This document shows, piece after piece, positions 57,739 through 64,000 of a stretch of DNA of 64,000 bases (within the stretch, counting starts at the first letter, position 1; every line of letters starts with the position of its first letter). Made by a program: the position numbers and the translations under genes. Origin of the DNA: an uncultured Litoreibacter sp. (GTDB lineage Bacteria > Pseudomonadota > Alphaproteobacteria > Rhodobacterales > Rhodobacteraceae); NCBI GenBank assembly GCA_947504205.1, contig CANNGL010000003.1:124001-188000 (forward strand), read 5' to 3'. The notes below the pieces were generated by a model. It was not told the origin of the DNA, did no database searches, and was given only the letters and a program-made list of their open reading frames with translations.

Positions 57739-60700
57739 ATGACCAAATACGATCAGGCATGGGTCCAAAACGAAGAAGCAAAGCGTGAGTGGATGTCGGC
57801 TAATGCGATGTACGCACCCGAAGATGAACATGCGTCTTGTGGGGTCGGTCTTGTTGTTTCGATTGACGGGAAAAAATCCCGGAAGGTTGTTGAGAATGGC
57901 ATTAACGCGTTGAAGGCAGTTTGGCATCGCGGTGCCGTGGACGCAGACGGAAAGACGGGTGATGGCGCAGGCATTCACGTGCAAATCCCTGTACCGTTTT
58001 TTTACGATCAAATTGAGAGAACTGGTCACAAACCCAATACCGATCAGATGATAGCGGTCGGCCAAGTGTTTCTTCCGCGTACGGACTTTGGTGCACAGGA
58101 AACTTGCCGCACCATCGTGGAAACTGAAGTTCTGCGTATGGGTTACTACATCTACGGTTGGCGCCACGTACCCGTGAACATCGAATGTCTCGGCGACAAG
58201 GCCAATGCGACGCGCCCTGAGATTGAACAGATTCTCATATCAAACGCCAAGGGTGTCGATGAGGAAACCTTCGAGCGCGAACTCTATGTGATCCGCCGCC
58301 GCATTGAAAAAGCCGCTGCTGCTGCGCAGGTTGGTGGGCTTTACATCTGCTCGCTGTCTTGCCGCTCCATCATCTACAAAGGGATGATGCTGGCAGAGCA
58401 GGTTGCGGAATTTTACCCGGATCTGATGGATGATCGGTTTGAAAGTGCGTTTGCCATTTACCATCAACGCTATTCTACTAATACATTCCCGCAGTGGTGG
58501 CTTGCGCAGCCATTTCGCATGTTGGCGCATAATGGTGAGATCAACACGCTAAAGGGCAATCTAAACTGGATGAAATCTCACGAAATCCGCATGGCGTCGG
58601 GTGCGTTTGGGGATATGGCAGAAGATATCAAGCCAATTGTGGCGGCGGGTTCATCTGATTCCGCTGCACTCGACTCGGTATTCGAAGTCTTGGTTCGCGC
58701 GGGCCGGTCAGCACCGATGGCCAAAACCATGCTCGTTCCCGAAAGCTGGTCGAAACAGGCCGTGGAGATGCCTAAGGCCTGGCAGGATATGTATTCCTAT
58801 TGCAACTCTGTGATGGAGCCTTGGGACGGCCCAGCTGCTTTGGCAATGACTGATGGGCGCTGGGTTGTGGCAGGGCTTGATCGTAACGGGTTGCGTCCGA
58901 TGCGGTACGTTGTGACTGGCGATGGTCTGATGATCGCCGGGTCAGAGGCCGGGATGGTTCCCGTGGACGAGGCCACCGTTCGGGAAAAAGGAGCCTTGGG
59001 CCCAGGACAAATGATCGGTGTTCACATGGGTAAGGGTAAGCTCTTCCATGACGAAGAGCTTAAGGACAAGATGTCTGCAGCGCTGCCGTTTGGAGAATGG
59101 GTTGGCCGGATCACGGATTTGGAAAGTGTAACGGCTGGCGCTGAGGAGCAGGCCTTGTTCACTGGTGATGAACTAAGAAAGCGTCAGATCGCGGCCGGAT
59201 ACACCATGGAGGAACTGGAACAAATTCTGGCTCCGATGGCAGAAGATGGTAAAGAAGCACTTGCTTCGATGGGCGACGATACGCCTTCGGCTGTTTTGTC
59301 CAAGAAATACAGGCCACTCAGCCATTTTTTCCGTCAGAATTTCTCACAGGTGACAAACCCTCCAATCGACAGTTTGCGCGAGTACCGGGTGATGAGCCTC
59401 AAAACGCGGTTTGGCAACCTGAAGAACGTCTTGGATGAAGATTCATCACAGACGGAGATTCTGGTTCTAGAAAGTCCTTTTGTGGGCAACGCGCAATTTG
59501 ACAAGGTTTGCGAGCAGTTCAACGCTGACATGGTTTCAATTGACTGCACGTTTGCTGCTGAGGACGATGCAAATGCCTTGCGCGTCGGTCTGGAACGTAT
59601 TCGCGCAGAAGCCGAAGATGCCGTGCGGTCCGGCGCGGGTCACATTGTTCTGACGGATCAGGCTCAGAATAAGGATCGTGTTGGTATGCCAATGATCCTT
59701 GCCACTTCTGCTGTTCACAGCTGGCTTACACGCAAAGGCTTGCGGACTTTCTGTTCGCTGAACGTGCGGTCGGCCGAATGTGTTGATCCCCATTATTTTG
59801 CCGTTCTGATCGGTTGTGGGGCAACGACGGTGAACGCTTACTTGGCCGAGGACTCGTTATCGGACCGGATTGATCGGGGTTTGCTGGATTGCACATTGAC
59901 CGAAGCAGTTGCTCGGTATCGCAATGCGATTGATCAAGGTCTTTTGAAGATCATGGCTAAGATGGGTATCTCTGTGGTTTCCTCTTATCGAGGTGGTTTG
60001 AATTTCGAGGCAGTGGGCTTGTCCCGCGCCATGGTTGCCGAATTTTTCCCGGGAATGCAGTCTCGTATTTCTGGTATTGGCGTGTCTGGCATTCAAACCA
60101 AACTTGCCGAGGTTCACGCTAAAGGCTGGATCGCAGATCAGGATATTCTGCCGATTGGTGGGTTTTACAAAGCGCGCCGGTCAGGTGAGAAACATGCTTG
60201 GGAAGCGCAAACTATGCATATGCTGCAGGCGGCCTGTGATCGGGCAAGCTATGACATGTGGAAGCAGTATTCGCTGACCATGAAATCGAATCCGCCAATC
60301 CATCTGCGTGACCTTCTGGACATCAAGCCAATGGGCGAGCCGGTGGCGATTGAAGAAGTTGAATCGATAACATCTATACGGAAGCGCTTTGTGACGCCGG
60401 GTATGTCACTGGGCGCGCTTTCGCCCGAGGCACATAAAACCCTGAATGTGGCTATGAATCGAATTGGAGCGAAGTCAGACTCGGGTGAAGGCGGCGAAGA
60501 TCCTGCGCATTTTGTGCCAGAGCCGAATGGAGACAACCCATCCGCGAAAATCAAGCAGGTGGCTTCTGGGCGTTTCGGGGTGACCGCGGAATACTTGAAC
60601 CATTGTGAAGAGCTTGAAATCAAAGTGGCTCAAGGTGCCAAGCCGGGTGAGGGGGGTCAGCTGCCCGGTATGAAAGTCACAGATCTGATTGCGCGTTTAC

Positions 60701-62277
60701 GGCATTCGACCAAAGGCGTGACGTTGATCTCACCTCCGCCGCATCACGATATTTACTCAATAGAGGACCTCGCGCAGCTGATTTATGATCTGAAACAGAT
60801 CAATCCCCGCTGTAAGGTGACTGTGAAGCTGGTAGCCGCGAGCGGGGTTGGTACAATTGCCGCTGGCGTTGCCAAGGCCAAAGCCGATGTGATCTTGATT
60901 TCGGGTCACAACGGCGGCACGGGCGCGTCCCCTGCGACCTCGATCAAATACGCTGGGCTGCCGTGGGAGATGGGTCTGACTGAAGCACATCAGGTGCTTG
61001 CGATGAACAATCTACGGGACCGCATCACGCTCAGAACTGACGGTGGATTGCGCACAGGTCGCGATATCGTCATGGCGGCGATGATGGGGGCTGAGGAATA
61101 TGGCATTGGCACTGCCGCGCTGATCTCTATGGGTTGCATTATGGTTCGCCAATGCCAGTCAAACACCTGCCCGGTTGGTGTCTGTACCCAAGATGAAAGC
61201 TTGCGCAATAAGTTCACCGGTAATGCCGATAAGGTCGTCAACCTCATCACGTTTTATGCTCAGGAGGTTCGTGAAATCCTTGCGTCGATCGGTGCCAAGT
61301 CTCTGGATGACGTTATTGGTCGGGCAGATTTGCTGACGCAGGTTTCACGGGGGTCAGCTCATCTGGATGATCTGGATTTGAACCCGCTTCTGATCACTGT
61401 CGATGGCGCCGACAAGATTGTCTACGATCGATCGAAAGAGCGGAATGCCGTTTTGGATACTCTGGATGCGCAGATCGTTAACGATGCTCAGCCCTTCTTT
61501 AAAGAGGGCGAAAAAATGCAACTGTCATATGCGGTTCAAAACACACTTCGTACTATCGGTACGCGCGCGTCTTCTCATATCGTTCAACGCTTTGGGATGA
61601 GAAACGATCTTCAGCCAGATCATCTTACGGTAAAACTGTCGGGGTCTGCCGGGCAATCGCTTGGAGCATTTGCGGCGCCTGGTTTGAAGCTTGAGGTGTT
61701 TGGCGATGCCAATGACTATGTTGGCAAAGGCCTATCTGGAGGGAGGATCGTTGTTAAGCCTGCACAAGAAAGCCCTTTAAAAGCAGATGAGAACACGATC
61801 ATCGGCAATACAGTGCTTTATGGCGCGACAGCTGGGCATCTTTTTGCGGCGGGGCGGGCTGGTGAGCGTTTCGGTGTGCGTAACTCTGGTGCGAAGGTCG
61901 TAATCGAGGGCTGCGGATCCAATGGTTGTGAATACATGACCGGCGGTATTGCTGTAATCCTTGGCACTATTGGCGCTAATTTCGGCGCTGGCATGACGGG
62001 GGGCATGGCATATCTTTATGATCCTTCAGGCGCTGCGCCGGCTTTGATGAACATGGAGACATTGTTGAGCTGTCCAGTCACAGTTGATCACTGGCAGGCT
62101 GAATTAAGAGGGTTGATCGAGGAACATCTTGCTGAAACGGGTTCTCAAAAGGCCGCCGGCATTTTGCAGCACTGGGACAGCGAGAAAGCAAACTTCTTAC
62201 AAATCTGTCCAAAAGAGATGCTTGCGCACTTGCCGGCTCCACTGAGTTTTGAAGAGGCAGCGGTTCCCGCTGAATAG
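57739..62277 (+). CDS. gltB: Glutamate synthase large subunit
   Basis: 1512 residues. Converts glutamine and 2-oxoglutarate to two glutamates. Glutaminase domain with the nucleophile Cys34 (HASCGVGLVV) after a 33-residue propeptide, the central domain, the FMN-binding synthase domain (about 850-1210, HNGGTGASP), [3Fe-4S] cysteines near 1133, 1139 and 1144 (CIMVRQCQSNTCPVG) and the C-terminal beta-helix domain with Gly repeats. AAGGAG precedes the ATG. Confidence 0.97.
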   Translation: MTKYDQAWVQNEEAKREWMSANAMYAPEDEHASCGVGLVVSIDGKKSRKVVENGINALKAVWHRGAVDADGKTGDGAGIHVQIPVPFFYDQIERTGHKPNTDQMIAVGQVFLPRTDFGAQETCRTIVETEVLRMGYYIYGWRHVPVNIECLGDKANATRPEIEQILISNAKGVDEETFERELYVIRRRIEKAAAAAQVGGLYICSLSCRSIIYKGMMLAEQVAEFYPDLMDDRFESAFAIYHQRYSTNTFPQWWLAQPFRMLAHNGEINTLKGNLNWMKSHEIRMASGAFGDMAEDIKPIVAAGSSDSAALDSVFEVLVRAGRSAPMAKTMLVPESWSKQAVEMPKAWQDMYSYCNSVMEPWDGPAALAMTDGRWVVAGLDRNGLRPMRYVVTGDGLMIAGSEAGMVPVDEATVREKGALGPGQMIGVHMGKGKLFHDEELKDKMSAALPFGEWVGRITDLESVTAGAEEQALFTGDELRKRQIAAGYTMEELEQILAPMAEDGKEALASMGDDTPSAVLSKKYRPLSHFFRQNFSQVTNPPIDSLREYRVMSLKTRFGNLKNVLDEDSSQTEILVLESPFVGNAQFDKVCEQFNADMVSIDCTFAAEDDANALRVGLERIRAEAEDAVRSGAGHIVLTDQAQNKDRVGMPMILATSAVHSWLTRKGLRTFCSLNVRSAECVDPHYFAVLIGCGATTVNAYLAEDSLSDRIDRGLLDCTLTEAVARYRNAIDQGLLKIMAKMGISVVSSYRGGLNFEAVGLSRAMVAEFFPGMQSRISGIGVSGIQTKLAEVHAKGWIADQDILPIGGFYKARRSGEKHAWEAQTMHMLQAACDRASYDMWKQYSLTMKSNPPIHLRDLLDIKPMGEPVAIEEVESITSIRKRFVTPGMSLGALSPEAHKTLNVAMNRIGAKSDSGEGGEDPAHFVPEPNGDNPSAKIKQVASGRFGVTAEYLNHCEELEIKVAQGAKPGEGGQLPGMKVTDLIARLRHSTKGVTLISPPPHHDIYSIEDLAQLIYDLKQINPRCKVTVKLVAASGVGTIAAGVAKAKADVILISGHNGGTGASPATSIKYAGLPWEMGLTEAHQVLAMNNLRDRITLRTDGGLRTGRDIVMAAMMGAEEYGIGTAALISMGCIMVRQCQSNTCPVGVCTQDESLRNKFTGNADKVVNLITFYAQEVREILASIGAKSLDDVIGRADLLTQVSRGSAHLDDLDLNPLLITVDGADKIVYDRSKERNAVLDTLDAQIVNDAQPFFKEGEKMQLSYAVQNTLRTIGTRASSHIVQRFGMRNDLQPDHLTVKLSGSAGQSLGAFAAPGLKLEVFGDANDYVGKGLSGGRIVVKPAQESPLKADENTIIGNTVLYGATAGHLFAAGRAGERFGVRNSGAKVVIEGCGSNGCEYMTGGIAVILGTIGANFGAGMTGGMAYLYDPSGAAPALMNMETLLSCPVTVDHWQAELRGLIEEHLAETGSQKAAGILQHWDSEKANFLQICPKEMLAHLPAPLSFEEAAVPAE

Positions 62278-62368
62278 AGCCTAAGTCTATAAATTGGAGC
62301 TACTACAACAAGAAGGTGCCGGTAGATACCGCGCTTTCATTCATTGCCGAACTAAAGCTAACTCGGAC

Positions 62369-62824
62369 CTACTCACATACGCCTTTTGAATGGCACAAGA
62401 GTAATCGATCTGTTTGCTCACGGGTGGGCTCGTAAAAGATTTGACCCGGGCACGGTCCCTCAAAGAGGACCAAGCCCTTGTCGTGCTGTTCCACGAATGC
62501 GATGGCTTCGGTGTCGGGCTCGACCCAACCACACCACGGTCCGGCGCAAGCAAGCGTCAAAGTTACTGGTCGAGAGTAGCTGATGTTGAAGCCGTTTTTG
62601 CCCAAGGCCACACCTTCAAACCGAGCCTCAACCGTTTGTTCGGATGCATCGTTATCTACGGGTTGCCGAGGAGGCGGAGAGAAGCGGAACCTTCCCTTCA
62701 AGACAATATAGGGTTCTGTCGCGTCAGCGGCTCGAGTGTAGCTGTCAACAATATTCGGTTGCATGCAAGTCAGCGCATTGACTTGCGTGGTGCTGACCAG
62801 AATGAGCGTTGCGACCAGCTTCAT
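62369..62824 (-). CDS. Exported protein of unknown function
   Basis: 151 residues with a signal peptide (MKLVATLILVSTTQVNA, cleavage about residue 17). Mature part has Cys at about 20, 93, 97, 124, 144 and 149, so disulfides in the periplasm are likely. A core reading VLKGRFRF...VEARFEGVALG...ACAGPWCGW suggests a beta-rich domain. I recognise no family. Its ATG overlaps the rppH stop by 4 bases. The 91-bp gap to gltB holds nothing clear. Confidence 0.7.
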   Translation of the reverse strand: MKLVATLILVSTTQVNALTCMQPNIVDSYTRAADATEPYIVLKGRFRFSPPPRQPVDNDASEQTVEARFEGVALGKNGFNISYSRPVTLTLACAGPWCGWVEPDTEAIAFVEQHDKGLVLFEGPCPGQIFYEPTREQTDRLLLCHSKGVCE

Positions 62825-63300
62825 AATTTATCTGCAAACTCAGCAAAGACCCGGTCATAGGTGTGCTTTTTGAATGGCACTATCCGCGATTTGATTTCGT
62901 CGGGTGTCATCCATTGCCAGCGGGAAAATTCGGGGTCTTCAGTTTGAATGTTAATGTCTGAGTCGTTGCCTGAAAATTCCATCAGGAACCACTTTTGAGC
63001 CTGCCCCCGATATTTGCCTTTCCATAGCTTTGGAACAAGCTCAAGCGGCAGGTCGTAGGGAATCCAATCAGTTGTTTCGGCTCGGATAGTGACCTTGTTG
63101 GCTGCGACGCTGGTTTCTTCTCCCAGTTCACGCAGGGCAGCATCTCGGGCTGGTTCGCCCTTATCGACACCACCTTGTGGCATCTGCCAGGCATCATATG
63201 TGCTGTCGATGCGTTGGGCTGCGAATACCTTACCACTCTTGGTCAGCACGATACCAACACAAGGGCGGTAAGGTAGTTCAGCTATTTCTTCCGGGCTCAT
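62821..63300 (-). CDS. rppH: RNA pyrophosphohydrolase RppH
   Basis: Removes pyrophosphate from 5' ends of mRNA and starts decay. 159 residues. YRPCVGIVL start and the Nudix box from Gly43 to Val65 (GGVDKGEPARD then RELGEET). FLMEFSGNDSDINI near 105 matches the family. Overlaps the ctpA-like stop by 4 bases. Confidence 0.95.
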   Translation of the reverse strand: MSPEEIAELPYRPCVGIVLTKSGKVFAAQRIDSTYDAWQMPQGGVDKGEPARDAALRELGEETSVAANKVTIRAETTDWIPYDLPLELVPKLWKGKYRGQAQKWFLMEFSGNDSDINIQTEDPEFSRWQWMTPDEIKSRIVPFKKHTYDRVFAEFADKL

Positions 63301-64000
63301 TCGTCCGTAGGACCAAGCGCGCTTAGACCCTTGAGGACATCCAAGGCATAGGCGAGTTGATAGTCTTCCTCACGCAGTTTGGCGACATCTTCCGCCTTCT
63401 GTTGTTCGGCTTCCAGCAATTTACGCTCATCCTCAGAGATGTTGTCGTTGTTGCTGAGCGAACCCCGCAAATCGGCCTCGGAGCGGCCGGGGCGCGTAGC
63501 ATCCTCCTCCTCCTCGGTCCCGGCAGGTTTTCGTGGAGGTTGAACAACTATGATATCTGGCGATACGCCCAAGGCCTGAATTGATCGGCCTGACGGCGTA
63601 TAGTAACGCGATGTTGTCAGGCGCATCGCGCCGTCGCCGCGGACGGGTACAACTGTTTGCACTGATCCTTTGCCGAAGCTCTTTTCGCCGACCACAACGG
63701 CCCGACGGTGGTCTTGTAGAGCGCCGGCAACGATCTCTGATGCGGAAGCAGAACCACCATTTATGAGAACAACGATTGGCTTGCCGTTGACCAAATCGCC
63801 TTCGGTGGCATTATAGCGTTCGCTATCGCGTGGATTACGCCCGCGTGTCGAAACAATTTCGCCCTTTTCAAGGAAAGCATCGGAAACAGCTATCGCCTGA
63901 GTTAGAAGCCCGCCGGGATTGTTGCGAAGATCGAGGACTATTCCGTTGATTTTGTCGTCACCACCCGCTTCTTCGATCTGTTTTTTCAAACCGGCTTCAA
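63297..64000 (-). CDS. Carboxy-terminal processing protease (S41, CtpA type), C-terminal part
   Basis: Truncated by the window end; the reading frame stays open past 64000. About 234 residues are visible. The S41 core shows LDLRNNPGGLLTQAIAVSDAFL, the catalytic Ser in GGSASASEIVAG and Lys in GEKSFGKGSVQT. YYTPSGRSIQALGVSPDI follows, then an acidic coiled tail. Periplasmic tail-specific protease by family. Its partner gene rppH overlaps the stop. Confidence 0.93.
   Translation of the reverse strand, partial: EAGLKKQIEEAGGDDKINGIVLDLRNNPGGLLTQAIAVSDAFLEKGEIVSTRGRNPRDSERYNATEGDLVNGKPIVVLINGGSASASEIVAGALQDHRRAVVVGEKSFGKGSVQTVVPVRGDGAMRLTTSRYYTPSGRSIQALGVSPDIIVVQPPRKPAGTEEEEDATRPGRSEADLRGSLSNNDNISEDERKLLEAEQQKAEDVAKLREEDYQLAYALDVLKGLSALGPTDE

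Noticed and set aside
56861-57742. 293-residue frame overlapping the small hydrolase
   Set aside because: Frame-shifted shadow; its composition is unlike protein, and the hydrolase frame has a clear nucleophile motif.
1-64000. CRISPR arrays, insertion sequences, prophage, riboswitches
   Set aside because: No regularly spaced repeats, transposase-like or phage-like product, or recognised riboswitch core was seen.

Overview
The window is a chromosomal segment of an alphaproteobacterium of the order Rhodobacterales, most likely a marine Roseobacter-group member with an only moderately GC-rich genome. The gene order (rimP-nusA-ylxR-infB; hslV/hslU; smr-mltA-tim44-fxsA-secB; maf-aroE-coaE-dnaQ; hemJ-rho-mnmE-mnmG-rsmG-parA-parB; rph/hrcA-grpE; kdsD-lptCAB-hpf-ptsN) is the one I associate with this group. 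Genus and species cannot be named from the sequence. No phage, transposon, insertion sequence or CRISPR array was seen. Nearly everything is core genome; the only accessory-looking block is the surface-polysaccharide stretch at about 41-48.4 kb.

Layout. (1) 0-9 kb: a multi-cluster iron-sulfur (CDGSH) protein, an unlisted 38-residue membrane protein, then the transcription/translation operon rimP-nusA-ylxR-infB behind a leader that holds an intrinsic-terminator-like hairpin. The HslVU protease genes follow, split by an opposite-strand gene for an exported DM13-like protein. (2) 9-17.4 kb: a lipoprotein hydrolase, an MFS transporter, Smr, MltA, a Tim44-like protein, FxsA and SecB, then the leftward overlapping operon maf-aroE-coaE-dnaQ. 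(3) 17.44-17.82 kb: a 384-bp gene-free, AT-rich stretch with two perfect and several near-perfect DnaA boxes. It sits between maf and hemJ where transcription diverges, and is the probable chromosomal origin. (4) 17.8-25.2 kb: hemJ, rho, mnmE, mnmG, rsmG, parA, parB. Two perfect 16-bp parS sites are embedded in mnmG (over its start) and rsmG, 3-5 kb from the origin, so origin, centromere and partition proteins lie together. (5) 25.2-37.6 kb: hemW-rdgB-rph, divergent hrcA-grpE, mutS, maeB and dnaK-dnaJ. dnaK and hslV carry matching TTGCAN-16-CTATAT promoter candidates that suggest a shared heat-shock sigma factor. (6) 37.8-48.4 kb: alkB, a polysaccharide-export ABC permease, cysQ-kdsB, galU-galE, two tandem paralogous glycosyltransferases, a GT14-like (branching/xylosyltransferase-type) enzyme and a large sulfotransferase. 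Together they look like a module for making and sulfating a surface glycan. (7) 48.4-53.3 kb: the leftward Kdo/LPS-transport operon kdsD-lptC-lptA-lptB with hpf and ptsN, but without rpoN in its usual place, preceded by RNase D and tRNA-Leu(CAG). (8) 53.4-64 kb: an NDUFA9-like protein, uppP, glutamate synthase (gltD, a small hydrolase, gltB), an exported cysteine-containing protein, rppH and the C-terminal part of a CtpA-type protease that runs off the window.

Themes: head-to-tail genes overlap by 4-8 bases, and convergent genes are packed stop-to-stop with almost no room for terminators (8 of 10 convergent junctions overlap or are 6 bp or less apart). The few hairpins seen, in the rimP leader, at nusA/ylxR and at dnaK/dnaJ, therefore stand out as likely control points. 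I saw no strong case for a wholly new system. The best candidates for follow-up are the rimP-leader attenuator, the parS-overlapped start of mnmG, the compact origin without hemE, and the GT14/sulfotransferase glycan cluster.
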